This document shows, piece by piece, positions 46,768 through 59,500 of a stretch of 64,000 nt of DNA. The stretch comes from Microbacterium saperdae. GTDB lineage: Bacteria > Actinomycetota > Actinomycetes > Actinomycetales > Microbacteriaceae. The notes beneath the pieces are model-generated. The model was not told where the DNA came from. It saw only the letters and a list, made by a program, of their open reading frames with translations, and searched no databases. The first letter of the stretch is position 1. Each line of letters opens with the position of its first letter. The DNA is taken from NCBI RefSeq assembly GCF_006716345.1, contig NZ_VFOX01000001.1:2542001-2606000 (forward strand), in the 5' to 3' direction. The translations under genes were made by a program, and so were the position numbers.

Positions 46768-48003
46768 ATGCCCCTCGCACGACGACTGAAGACCGGCGAC
46801 GCCGTCGCGATCGGTCTCGGTTCGATGATCGGCGCCGGGGTCTTCTCCGTCTGGGGACCGGCGATCGGCGTCGCGGGCAGCGGGGTGCTGATCGCCCTGG
46901 CCATCGCCGCGGTCGTCGCCTACTGCAACGCCACCGCATCGGCCCAGCTCGCCGCGGCACACCCGGTCGCGGGCGGCACCTACGCATACGCCAGAGCGGA
47001 GATCGGACCCTGGTGGGGATTCATCGCGGGCTGGAGCTTCGTGGTCGGCAAGATCGCCAGCTGCGCCGCGATGGCCATGACGTTCGCCGCCTACGCCGCG
47101 CCCGCGGGCTGGCAGCCCGCGGTCGCTGTGGGAGCCGTGGCTGCTCTGGCCGCCGTGAACTGCTTCGGGGTTACCCGCACGGCCCTCCTCACCCGCATCC
47201 TCGTGGCGTGCTCGCTGCTCGGGCTCGCGGTCGTCGTCGCCTTCGGCCTCGCGGGAGCGCCGGTCGCCGCACCCAGCACCCTGCCGGCTGCCACGGCCTA
47301 CGGCGTGCTGCAGGGCGCGGGACTGCTGTTCTTCGCCTTCGCCGGCTATGCCCGGATCGCCACGATGGGTGAAGAGGTGGTCGATCCCGCGAGGACCATC
47401 CCCCGGGCGATCACGCTCGCGCTCGCGGGCGCCGTGGTCGTCTACGCGCTGGTCGGGATCACCGTGCTGGCAGTGCTCGGCGAGAGCGCCACCACGAGCA
47501 CGGCCCCGCTCGCCGACGTCGTCTCGGCCGTGGGATGGGCGCCACTCGAGCCATTGGTGCGGGTGTCCGCCGCGTCAGCCTCGCTCGGGGCGCTGCTCGC
47601 CCTGCTCACGGGCATCGGCCGGACGACGCTCGCCATGGCGCGCGAGAGAGACGTGCCGGCGTTCTTCTCGAAGATCGACGAACGCTGGCACGTGCCACGT
47701 CGGGCGGAGATCGCGATCGCGCTGCTCGTGATCTCGATCGTGCTGGTCGCGGATCTGCGCGGGGCGATCGGATTCTCCTCGTTCGGGGTGCTCACCTACT
47801 ACCTGATCGCGAACGCCGCGGCGTTCCGACAGGAGGGCGGCACCCGTCGGTACCCCCGGGCGCTGCAGGTGATCGGCGCACTCGGGTGCCTGCTGCTGGT
47901 GAACACGCTCCCCGTCGTCGCGTCCCTGGTGGGCACCATCGTCATCGTGATCGGTGTGATGTATCGCCTGGTGCGGATCCGCGTGCAACGCCTGCGACTC
48001 TGA
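46768..48003 (+). CDS. APC family amino acid permease
   Basis: This 411-residue transporter has about 12 hydrophobic segments. The first helix contains GLGSMIGAGVFSVWGP, the unwound substrate-binding motif of the APC superfamily, and a later segment has FFAFAGYARIATMGEEVVDPARTIPRAI, the conserved loop after TM6. It most resembles cationic or neutral amino acid permeases, but the substrate cannot be set. It ends three bases before the convergent AraC gene. Confidence 0.9.
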   Translation: MPLARRLKTGDAVAIGLGSMIGAGVFSVWGPAIGVAGSGVLIALAIAAVVAYCNATASAQLAAAHPVAGGTYAYARAEIGPWWGFIAGWSFVVGKIASCAAMAMTFAAYAAPAGWQPAVAVGAVAALAAVNCFGVTRTALLTRILVACSLLGLAVVVAFGLAGAPVAAPSTLPAATAYGVLQGAGLLFFAFAGYARIATMGEEVVDPARTIPRAITLALAGAVVVYALVGITVLAVLGESATTSTAPLADVVSAVGWAPLEPLVRVSAASASLGALLALLTGIGRTTLAMARERDVPAFFSKIDERWHVPRRAEIAIALLVISIVLVADLRGAIGFSSFGVLTYYLIANAAAFRQEGGTRRYPRALQVIGALGCLLLVNTLPVVASLVGTIVIVIGVMYRLVRIRVQRLRL

Positions 48004-48005
48004 CC

Positions 48006-48785
48006 TCAGTCGCCCAGTTCGGCACGGTAGACGCGCGGCGCGATCCCCAGCACCGCCTGGAAGTCTCGGGTGAGGTGCGCGTGATCGGCGTATCCGAGCT
48101 CGGCGGCGATCGCCGCCAGGTCGGCCCGTGGATCCTCGCGCACGATCTGGGCGGCATCCTGGAGCCGACGTCGGCGGATCATCGCGGCCGGAGAGACGCC
48201 GACATACCGATGCGCCATACGCTGCAGCGTCCGTACGGACACGGCCAGCCGTGTCGCCGCTTCGACGGGTGTGAGCGCGGCATCCGCTCCCCCGAGAACC
48301 TCGACGAGCGCGTTCGCCTGGTGCGCCGACTCGTCGAGAGGACCCACGCGGTCCACGAGCCATCGGGCGAACGCCTCGACGGCGCGCTCTCGATGCCCCG
48401 CGCCCGATGACATCGCGGCGGTCACCCGGGCGTGCAGCGACGGCTCGCCCAGGACGCGCACCGTGTCGACCAGCGCGGAGGGGTCGTCGATCAATGCCGC
48501 CACCGCCGCCGGGCGCAGGAGCGCTCCGACCGCCCAGCCGCGCCCGCGGAGATCCCGGTGCGATGCGCGTGTCGTCGGCCCCGACAGCATCACACCGCTG
48601 TTCTCGACCACCAGGTTGAGGGCCGGATAGCCGACGATGTCCTGCCGCGAGGTGCCGCCCGGCTCGATGTCCCACTCGGGAATCCAGAACCAGGCAACGA
48701 GATCCGCCGCCGCACCGGTCGCGGGAAGGCGGTGGAACTCGGGTAGACGTGCCGGATACAGCACACCGCCGGACGAGTTCACCAT
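48006..48785 (-). CDS. AraC family transcriptional regulator
   Basis: This 259-residue protein has an N-terminal DUF6597-like region (PARLPEFHRL...DLVAWFWIPEWD) and a C-terminal AraC double helix-turn-helix. It contains AATRLAVSVRTLQRMAHRYVG, then DLAAIAAELGYADHAHLTRDFQAVLG and the ending PRVYRAEL. The ATG six bases from TACGCT is used. It is divergent from the VOC-domain gene across 108 bases and may control it, which is inference from position only. Confidence 0.9.
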   Translation of the reverse strand: MVNSSGGVLYPARLPEFHRLPATGAAADLVAWFWIPEWDIEPGGTSRQDIVGYPALNLVVENSGVMLSGPTTRASHRDLRGRGWAVGALLRPAAVAALIDDPSALVDTVRVLGEPSLHARVTAAMSSGAGHRERAVEAFARWLVDRVGPLDESAHQANALVEVLGGADAALTPVEAATRLAVSVRTLQRMAHRYVGVSPAAMIRRRRLQDAAQIVREDPRADLAAIAAELGYADHAHLTRDFQAVLGIAPRVYRAELGD

Positions 48786-48791
48786 GCGCTC

Positions 48792-48797
48792 AGCGTA
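48792..48797 (-). promoter_or_regulatory. -10 hexamer TACGCT of the AraC gene
   Basis: TACGCT plus six bases plus ATG. Confidence 0.5.
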
Positions 48798-48881
48798 GGG
48801 TCCCTCGGCGACATCGCACCCGCCCCGCGGCGAGCGCGAAGGTTGTCGCGGATCTTCAAGCCCCGGGCCTGCGCCCCGACC

Positions 48882-48887
48882 TACCGT
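48882..48887 (+). promoter_or_regulatory. -10 hexamer TACCGT of the VOC gene
   Basis: TACCGT plus six bases plus ATG, facing the AraC promoter. Confidence 0.5.
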
Positions 48888-48893
48888 GGGCTC

Positions 48894-49466
48894 ATGAGCA
48901 ACGAGATCCCCACCACCGGAGTCACCGGCACCCACACGACGGCCGGACGTCCGCACAGCGCCACGTCGCTGACCCCCTTCCTCGCGATCCCCGATGCGGC
49001 GCGTGCGATCGAGTTCTACCGCGATGTGTTCGGCGCCCGCGTCGTGGACGTGACCGAGTTCGGCGGCGTCGTCGCCCATGCCGATCTCGACTTCGGCACC
49101 GGCATGCTGCAGCTCGGCGACCCGAACCCGCAGTATCACCTGGTGCCCGCCCCCGCCGGCGACGATGACTGCTACTCGATGGGGCTGTACGTCTCCGACG
49201 TCGACGGCGTCGTGGAGCGGGCGGTCGAGGCCGGTGCGACGGTTCGCGAAGCACCATCGCACTTCGTGTCGGGCGATCGTTACGCGAGCATCCGCGACCC
49301 GTTCGGGGTGCGCTGGTCGATCATGACCCGGGTCGAGGACCTGTCCGACGAGGAGAGCGCCCGGCGCGTCGCCGAGTGGGCGGCCTCGTTCAGCTCTGCC
49401 CCGTCTGACGCTGCCCTGTCTGACGCTGCTCCGGCTGACGCGGCTCCTGCTGACGCGGCGAGCTGA
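48894..49466 (+). CDS. VOC (glyoxalase/PhnB-like) family protein
   Basis: This 190-residue protein has a double betaalphabeta-beta-beta fold typical of VOC metalloproteins: TPFLAIPDAARAIEFYRDVFGA, then GMLQLGDPNP and VSGDRYASIRDPFGVRWSIM. It resembles PhnB or YqcK-type proteins, whose metal and substrate are unknown. The last 20 residues are a low-complexity tail of SDAAL/ADAAP pentapeptides. The final 77 bases overlap the convergent SGNH hydrolase gene on the other strand. Confidence 0.88.
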   Translation: MSNEIPTTGVTGTHTTAGRPHSATSLTPFLAIPDAARAIEFYRDVFGARVVDVTEFGGVVAHADLDFGTGMLQLGDPNPQYHLVPAPAGDDDCYSMGLYVSDVDGVVERAVEAGATVREAPSHFVSGDRYASIRDPFGVRWSIMTRVEDLSDEESARRVAEWAASFSSAPSDAALSDAAPADAAPADAAS

Positions 49467-50244
49467 GGGCCGTCTGGGCCGCACGGCACACCGCCGGGAG
49501 CAGGGCCTCGGCGGTGCGCCGGTAGCCCAGCGGACTGGGGTGGAACCGGTCCATGCTGAACATGGCCTCCGGCTCGTCGAAGAAGAGCGGTCCGACGGCC
49601 CGGCGGAGGTCCACGGGTTCGGCTCCGGCCTGCTGGGCCGTCTCGGACTGGAACGCGGCGAGGCGTCGCGACATGCTCGATGCGAGCCTCCGCAGCGGTT
49701 GCGGCACCGCCCGCAGCGCCCCGAGATCGGGGCAGGTGCCCACCACGACCTCCGCTCCCCGCTCACGGAGACGCCCGATCGCCGCGTGCAGATGGCTCGC
49801 CGATGCCGACACGGGCAACCGGTGCGTCACGTCGTTGCCACCGACGACGATCACCGCGACGTGGACCCGTGCCTCCGCGGGGAGCGCATCGATCTGACGG
49901 TCGAGGTCGGGCGACTCCGAGCCCACGATCGCCACCGTGCGCAGCCGCACGGCGCGGTGCATCCGCTGGCCGAGTCCCCTCGCGAGACGGCCGCCGAGCG
50001 TCTGCTTGCGCTTCGCGGCGCCGAGCCCTGCGGCCAGGGAATCGCCGAGCAGCACGAGCTCGATCGGCTCCCCCTCGAACGAGCGGCGCCACACCCTGTC
50101 GGCATCGAGGGAGTCCTCACCGAGCGGCTTGCCGATCCTGCGACGCGCGATCGCGGCCTGGCGGGTGAGCAGCATCCGCCCGCCGACCAGGGTTCCGGAG
50201 ATCGCGACCACCACTCCGGCGACGACGAGGCGCGTTCGACCCAT
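49390..50244 (-). CDS. SGNH/GDSL-type hydrolase with N-terminal membrane anchor
   Basis: This 284-residue protein has a hydrophobic N-terminus (LVVAGVVVAISGTLVGGRMLL), then the serine block LVLLGDSLAAGLGA, the VIVVGGNDVTH Asn block and the catalytic DRFHPSPLGYR Asp-His pair. It is an esterase or lipase of the SGNH superfamily acting outside the membrane. The ATG at the predicted anchor is chosen; the longer in-frame stretch runs antisense to hisS. The last 25 residues are Gln/Arg/Thr repeats (RQTGQ) read from the same DNA repeats as the VOC tail. Confidence 0.88.
   Translation of the reverse strand: MGRTRLVVAGVVVAISGTLVGGRMLLTRQAAIARRRIGKPLGEDSLDADRVWRRSFEGEPIELVLLGDSLAAGLGAAKRKQTLGGRLARGLGQRMHRAVRLRTVAIVGSESPDLDRQIDALPAEARVHVAVIVVGGNDVTHRLPVSASASHLHAAIGRLRERGAEVVVGTCPDLGALRAVPQPLRRLASSMSRRLAAFQSETAQQAGAEPVDLRRAVGPLFFDEPEAMFSMDRFHPSPLGYRRTAEALLPAVCRAAQTALSSPRQQEPRQPEQRQTGQRQTGQS
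49404..49463. repeat. four-unit 15-bp tandem repeat coding on both strands
   Basis: Four adjacent 15-bp units of the form kCTGACGCkGCnCnn (first two TCTGACGCTGC..., last two GCTGACGCGGC...) lie in the overlap of the VOC and SGNH genes. On the plus strand they encode SDAAL, SDAAP, ADAAP and ADAAS. On the minus strand they encode RQTGQ-like pentapeptides. Confidence 0.85.
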
Positions 50245-50297
50245 GCCCCGATTCGACCGCGTCCGTGTGAACGGGCCGTGAACGGCATCCGGCGCGC

Positions 50298-51575
50298 TCA
50301 GCTCAGGGGCTTGACCTCGAGCTCCGTCACACCGGCGGTGACCGTCGCGAAACCGGTGTAGCCCTCGGCGGATGCCCGCTCGAGCAGCGCCTTGAGATTC
50401 TTGGTGCGACGTTCCAGTCGCGCGCGGGCGCCCGTGCCGATCAGCGCCGTCTTGTGGGCGAGGAGCTCGGCGACCGGCACATCGGCATCGTGGATCAGCA
50501 CGATCGCCTGCGCCGCGGCATCCGCCCCGTCGGCGACCAGATCCACCAGCCGCTCGAAGCCGAGTGAGAATCCGACCGCGGGCACCTGCTGTCCGAGGAA
50601 ACGGCCGATCATGCCGTCGTAGCGTCCGCCCCCACCGAGCGAGTAGTCGACCGACGGGTGTGCGAGCTCGAAGATCGTGCCGGTGTAGTACCCCATGCCA
50701 CGCACGAGGAACGGGTCGAAGACGAGCGGGATGTCGGACTGTGCACGGCCCGCAGCGACGGCCTCTCCGATGCCGACCAGGTGCGCGACGATCTCGACCG
50801 GTGCGTTCTCCGGCAGCGCCTTGCGGATCTGGCGCTCCCCGAACGGGTTGTACTCCATGGTCTGGGGACGGCGGAGGAAGGCCTCGAACGCATCGACGGC
50901 GGATGCGGCGGCACCCCGCTCGCGCAGTTCCGCCGCGACGCCGTCCGGCCCGATCTTGTCGAGCTTGTCGATCGTGATGAGCACGCCCGGCCGCTCCTCG
51001 GCGGCGAAGCCGAAGCTGTCGAGCATCCAATCCAGCACGCGCCGGTCGTTGATCCTCACGGTGGCACCCTCGAGTCCGAGCGCGTCGACCGCGTCGAGCG
51101 AGGCGACCATCAGCTCGGCCTCGGCCCGCGAGGAGTCGTCGCCCATGATGTCGATGTCGCACTGCACGAACTGGCGGTAGCGCCCCTTCTGAGGACGCTC
51201 GGCACGCCACACGGCACCGATCTGGATCGAGCGGAAGACCGCGGGCAGCTGTCCACGGTTGCTGGCGTAGAAGCGGGCGAGCGGCACCGTCAGGTCATAG
51301 CGCAGCCCGAGATCGGAGAGCGCAGCGGGATCGTCGGCCGCGTTCCGGATCGCGTCGGCATCCAGCCCTCGACGCAGCACGTTGTACGCGAGCTTCTCGT
51401 TGTCACCGCCGATTCCGGCGTGCAGGCGGCTGTATTCCTCGACCACCGGGGTCTCGATCTCGTCGAATCCATGGGCGAGGTAGCGCTCGCGGATGACGGA
51501 GAGCACGCGCTCACGGCGGGCCTTGTCGGCGGGGAGGATGTCGCGCATGCCGCGCGGCGGGTTCACAGTAGCCAC
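50298..51575 (-). CDS. hisS: histidyl-tRNA synthetase
   Basis: This 425-residue class II synthetase has motif 2 region VFRSIQIGAVWRAERPQKGRYRQF, the His-A block RYDLTVPLARF, the His-B motif GMGYYTGTIFEL and motif 3 GGGGRYDGMIGRF...VGFSLGFERL, with the C-terminal anticodon-binding domain. The GTG with GGGAAG upstream is used, giving VATVNPPRGMRDILP. The sequence before it is antisense-like and not conserved. MazG is encoded 43 bases upstream on the same strand. Confidence 0.96.
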   Translation of the reverse strand: MATVNPPRGMRDILPADKARRERVLSVIRERYLAHGFDEIETPVVEEYSRLHAGIGGDNEKLAYNVLRRGLDADAIRNAADDPAALSDLGLRYDLTVPLARFYASNRGQLPAVFRSIQIGAVWRAERPQKGRYRQFVQCDIDIMGDDSSRAEAELMVASLDAVDALGLEGATVRINDRRVLDWMLDSFGFAAEERPGVLITIDKLDKIGPDGVAAELRERGAAASAVDAFEAFLRRPQTMEYNPFGERQIRKALPENAPVEIVAHLVGIGEAVAAGRAQSDIPLVFDPFLVRGMGYYTGTIFELAHPSVDYSLGGGGRYDGMIGRFLGQQVPAVGFSLGFERLVDLVADGADAAAQAIVLIHDADVPVAELLAHKTALIGTGARARLERRTKNLKALLERASAEGYTGFATVTAGVTELEVKPLS

Positions 51576-51618
51576 GGAACCATCTTCCCAGGTCTGTCGA
51601 CTCCGCCGTGTCGCGCGG

Positions 51619-52326
51619 TCAGGGAGCGGATTCGGCCGCGCGCACATCGGCTTCCATCGCGCGCAGCCGCTCGCGCAGCGCACGCTCGGCATCCCATCCG
51701 CGCTCCCGCGCGCGCTCGACGAGCGCCAACAGTGCCGCGCCGAGCTCGGCCTCCGTCGTGGGGGCATCCGTCGCCGCGGAAGCGGGCACCTCCACGCCCG
51801 CACCGGCGGCGCGCCCGACGAGCTTCTGCGCGAGCGCCAGCGCCGGCATCCCCCGCGGCACTCCGTCGAGGACGCTGCTCCTGGTGCGCTTCTCAGCCGC
51901 TTTGGCGGCGTTCCAATGCACCAGCACCTCTTCCGGGGTGCGCGCGACGGCATCCGCGAAGACGTGCGGATGCCGTCGCACCATCTTCTCGGTCAGGGTA
52001 CGGGCCACGTCGTCGATGTCGAACGGATCGTCCGGGTCCTGCGCGGCGATCGCCGAGTGGAACAGCACCTGCCACAGCAGGTCGCCGAGCTCCTCCTGCA
52101 GATCGGCGCGCGTGCCGCTCTCGACGGCGTCGATCACCTCGTGCGATTCCTCGATCAGATAGGGCACCAGGTCGCGGTGCGTGATGCGCTGCGACCACAC
52201 GCACTCCTCCCGCACGGCACGCATGGTCTCGGCGGCCGCCCGCAGCGCATCCTGACCTCGGGCGTTCTCGGTCTGCGCTGACACGGATCCTCCTTGCTCG
52301 GGATGCGGCGCGGCATCGGGGGTCAT
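51619..52326 (-). CDS. mazG: nucleoside triphosphate pyrophosphohydrolase MazG
   Basis: This 235-residue protein has the MazG core LIEESHEVIDAVESG and LQEELGDLLWQVLFHSAIA, supplying the EExxE and ExxD magnesium ligands. It hydrolyses NTPs or dNTPs to monophosphates, clearing damaged nucleotides. It has a single catalytic domain, with the second domain reduced compared to E. coli. The ATG overlaps the nhaA stop by four bases, so the two are cotranslated. Confidence 0.92.
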   Translation of the reverse strand: MTPDAAPHPEQGGSVSAQTENARGQDALRAAAETMRAVREECVWSQRITHRDLVPYLIEESHEVIDAVESGTRADLQEELGDLLWQVLFHSAIAAQDPDDPFDIDDVARTLTEKMVRRHPHVFADAVARTPEEVLVHWNAAKAAEKRTRSSVLDGVPRGMPALALAQKLVGRAAGAGVEVPASAATDAPTTEAELGAALLALVERARERGWDAERALRERLRAMEADVRAAESAP

Positions 52327-53489
52327 GATGCCGCCGCGGCCAGACGGCGATAGGCACGAGCCCGCAACGACACCAGCACCGCGGAGATGACGAGCGCCAG
52401 GAGCGAGCCGACCAGCACGCCCAGGATCGCCTGATCGCGGATCGATGCGTCCGAGGCGAAGGCGAGATTGGCCAGGAGGAGCGACACCGTGAAGCCGATG
52501 CCGCCCAGCGCACCCGCTGCGAGCAGGTCACCGAAGGGCAGTGCAGGTGGCGTCCCCTTCGGTCGGAAGCTCATGCCCACCCACCCGAAGAGCGTGATGC
52601 CGACGATCTTGCCCACCGGCAGCGCCACGACGATCGCCCAGAACGCCGGGGACAGCTCGGCCGGCGCGAGTGCAGGGATCACGACGAACGCCGCCACGAG
52701 CGCGAAGACCGGCAGGATCGCCCCGTTCACGAGCGGCTCCAGCGCGTGCCGGGTGCGCTCCGCCGGAGCCGGGGCCATCACCAACCCCAGCAGCACGCCT
52801 GCGATGGTGGCGTGGATGCCCGATGCGGCGACCAGACCCCAGGCGATGATGCCGATCACGATCATGGCGAGCACGATGAGCGGACGGACCTTCGGATTCG
52901 TGATCCTGCTCAGCAGGGCGAACGCGACCACGGCCACCACGGCGAGCGCGAGCAGCAGCCACTGCACGTCGTGCGCGAACAGCACGGCGATGAAGATGAT
53001 GCCGATGATGTCGTCGAGGATCGCGAGGGCCAGCAGGAACACCCGCACGGATGATGGGAGCCCCCGGCCGAACATGGCCAGCACTCCGAGGGCGAACGCG
53101 ATGTCGGTCGCCGTGGGGATCGGCCACCCGAGCACGGTCGCCTCCCCTCCCGCGATCAGCAGGTAGACGGCGATCGGGACCAGCACACCCCCCGCCGCGG
53201 CGATCGCGGGCTGCAGCGCCTTGCGCGGCGAGTCGAGCTCTCCGTGGGTCAGCTCGTGCCGCAGCTCGATCGCCACGACGAAGAAGAACACGGCGAGGAG
53301 CCCGTCGGAGACCCAGTGCGCGATCGAGAGATCGAGGCCGGTGCCCGGCACGGCGATGTGGAAATCGAGGACGGCGGCGACCGCATCGTGCGTCGGCAGA
53401 TTCGCGAGCAGGAGGCCGAGCCCGGCGGCCACGAGCAGGAGGACGGCGGGGAACTGCTGCCCGCGGAGAGGGTTCGCTGAGATGCGCAT
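52323..53489 (-). CDS. nhaA: Na+/H+ antiporter NhaA
   Basis: This is a 388-residue antiporter with about 12 membrane segments. Conserved NhaA blocks are VFFFVVAIELRHELTHGEL, PTATDIAFALGVLAMFGRGLPSSVRVFLLALAILDDIIGI (core PTATDIAFALGVLA and LAILDDIIGI, with the adjacent aspartates used for ion binding) and GIHATIAGVLLG. The ATG seven bases after TACCAT gives MRISANPLRG and the same length as E. coli NhaA. In-frame ATGs further upstream (53498 and 53525) are alternatives. It heads a unit with mazG. Confidence 0.94.
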   Translation of the reverse strand: MRISANPLRGQQFPAVLLLVAAGLGLLLANLPTHDAVAAVLDFHIAVPGTGLDLSIAHWVSDGLLAVFFFVVAIELRHELTHGELDSPRKALQPAIAAAGGVLVPIAVYLLIAGGEATVLGWPIPTATDIAFALGVLAMFGRGLPSSVRVFLLALAILDDIIGIIFIAVLFAHDVQWLLLALAVVAVVAFALLSRITNPKVRPLIVLAMIVIGIIAWGLVAASGIHATIAGVLLGLVMAPAPAERTRHALEPLVNGAILPVFALVAAFVVIPALAPAELSPAFWAIVVALPVGKIVGITLFGWVGMSFRPKGTPPALPFGDLLAAGALGGIGFTVSLLLANLAFASDASIRDQAILGVLVGSLLALVISAVLVSLRARAYRRLAAAAS

Positions 53490-53496
53490 CACCTCC

Positions 53497-53502
53497 ATGG
53501 TA
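53497..53502 (-). promoter_or_regulatory. -10 hexamer TACCAT of nhaA
   Basis: TACCAT plus seven bases plus ATG. This argues for the 53489 start. Confidence 0.4.
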
Positions 53503-53630
53503 GGTCGGTGGGCGGCGGCGCACACGGAGAGAGCCGCGGTGCCCGGGCGTTTCGCGCACCGCGGGGTGCGGTGACCTCACGGTTCATGTCACGCCCTGTC
53601 ATGCGTGTCATCCGCGCTTCCGAGCCGGGA

Positions 53631-53636
53631 TACGCT
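53631..53636 (+). promoter_or_regulatory. -10 hexamer TACGCT of ppc
   Basis: TACGCT plus six bases plus GTG, leaderless arrangement. Confidence 0.55.
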
Positions 53637-53642
53637 CGAAGC

Positions 53643-56339
<2,697 letters not shown>

Positions 56340-56376
56340 CGCTCGGCCCTCCGAGCCGACGATTCCGGGTGCCCGC

Positions 56377-57831
<1,455 letters not shown>

Positions 57832-57848
57832 TCGACAGCGATTCACCA

Positions 57849-57883
57849 CAAGAGCCGCCTCCCTTTGCGGGAGGCGGCTCTTG
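57849..57883. terminator. terminator between convergent gdhA and the APC permease gene
   Basis: CAAGAGCCGCCTCCC (57849-57863) pairs with GGGAGGCGGCTCTTG (57869-57883), a 15-bp stem with a five-base loop. Confidence 0.88.
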
Positions 57884-57912
57884 TCGGTTCGGGACGACGC
57901 GGGTCGGCGCTG

Positions 57913-59340
57913 TCAGCTCTCGTCGACCGGAACCTTGACGACCTTGTTGTAGCCGGTGACGGCCTGGTTCTCATCGAAGGCGACGACCTTCTTGCGGAAG
58001 CCCTTCGTGATGATGGCGAGGTAGACGAGTCCGATCGCGGTCCAGACCAGGCCACCGCGCAGGGCGTCTTCATGCAGGTTCGCCCACAGGAGTCCGGTGA
58101 GCACCATGCCGATGCCCGGCATCACGATGAAGTTGAAGATGTCACCGGGGGTCTTGCGCCGTCCCTTGCGGATGGCGAACCAGGCGATCACCGAGATGTT
58201 GACGAACGTGAAGGCGATCAGCGCACCGAAGTTGATCCACGCGGCGATCAGCTCGAGCGTGAAAGGGATCGCGAGCAGCGAGATCGCCCCGACCAGCACG
58301 ATGTTGAACGTCGGCGTGTGCGTGCGCGGGTTGATGTACCCGAAAGCCTTCTGCGGCAGCACGTTGTTGCGGCCCATCACCAGCAGCATGCGCGACACCG
58401 AGGCGTGCGATGCCAGACCCGAGGCGAGCGTGGCGCAGAAGCCGGCGGCGGTCAGCACGGCCATCAGCACCGGGCCTCCGACCAGGTTGCCGATGATCGG
58501 GAGCGTGGAGTCCTCGACGAACTGCATGTCACCGCCCGGTGCGAACTCGTTCCAGTCGGGGAAGCGCAGCTGCGAGAGGTAGCCGGCGATCAGGAAGATC
58601 GCGCCGCCGAGGAGCACCGTCAGCAGGATCGCCTTCGGCATGATCTTCGGATCCTTCGCCTCTTCCGCATACATCGTGACCGCGTCGAACCCGATGAACG
58701 AGAAGCACACGATCGTGGCGCCCATCAGCACAGCGCCCATGGTGGCGCCGTCGTGGAAGAACGGGGTCATCGAGGCGATGGTCGCCGCACCCTCGCCGCG
58801 CATCAGCTGCGCGACCACCAGGACCACGAAGACGATCATGACGACGATCGAGAAGACCAGCAGGATCATGTTGAGGTTCGAGGTGCCGCGCATCGTCATG
58901 TAGATGATGCTCGTCACGAGGATGCAGTACAGCACCACCCAGATCCACCCGGGGATGTCGGGGAACAGCGCCTCCAGATAGCTGCGGATGATGAGGCAGT
59001 TGACCATCGGGAGCAGCACGTAGTCGATCAGCGAGGTCCACCCGACCATGAAGCCGAGGTTGGGGTGGATCGACTCCCGCACGTAGGTGTAGGCCGATCC
59101 GGCGCTCGGGATCGCGCTGGAGATCTTGCCGTAGCTGATCGCCGTGAACACCATCACCACGAGGGCGACGAGGTACGCCGCCGGCACGACGTTGTCGGTG
59201 TCGCGGGCGACCATGCCGAACGTGTCGAACACGACGGTCGGGGTCATGTACCCCAGACCGAGGCCGACGATGGCCCACAGTCCGAGATTACGCTTGAGCG
59301 TCCCGCCTCCTTGGGCGAGCGGCTTGGTCTTCGTGGCCAT
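57913..59340 (-). CDS. APC family amino acid/amine permease
   Basis: This 475-residue protein has 12 predicted membrane segments and the APC consensus GLGLGYMTPTVVFDTFGMV in TM1 and FSFIGFDAVTMYAEEAKDPKIMPKAI after TM6. Length and motifs suit amino acid or amine uptake (putrescine, ethanolamine and GABA permeases are in this group). GAGGAG precedes the ATG. The 160 bases upstream separate it from the kinase/PLP-enzyme fusion on the same strand. That context suggests it imports the fusion's substrate. Confidence 0.9.
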   Translation of the reverse strand: MATKTKPLAQGGGTLKRNLGLWAIVGLGLGYMTPTVVFDTFGMVARDTDNVVPAAYLVALVVMVFTAISYGKISSAIPSAGSAYTYVRESIHPNLGFMVGWTSLIDYVLLPMVNCLIIRSYLEALFPDIPGWIWVVLYCILVTSIIYMTMRGTSNLNMILLVFSIVVMIVFVVLVVAQLMRGEGAATIASMTPFFHDGATMGAVLMGATIVCFSFIGFDAVTMYAEEAKDPKIMPKAILLTVLLGGAIFLIAGYLSQLRFPDWNEFAPGGDMQFVEDSTLPIIGNLVGGPVLMAVLTAAGFCATLASGLASHASVSRMLLVMGRNNVLPQKAFGYINPRTHTPTFNIVLVGAISLLAIPFTLELIAAWINFGALIAFTFVNISVIAWFAIRKGRRKTPGDIFNFIVMPGIGMVLTGLLWANLHEDALRGGLVWTAIGLVYLAIITKGFRKKVVAFDENQAVTGYNKVVKVPVDES

Positions 59341-59500
59341 GTGTACTCCTCGGGGAACAGCGCATGGGTCGGACATCGGGTCGTCTGACGCTGAGCATCA
59401 CTATGTACCCCCGGTATTCCTCAGCGCAATCCCCAGTTCGGGTTCGAAATGCGCTTTTAACATTCCAAAAGGGTGCGGATTTCGAAGCCCGGGGCCCTGA

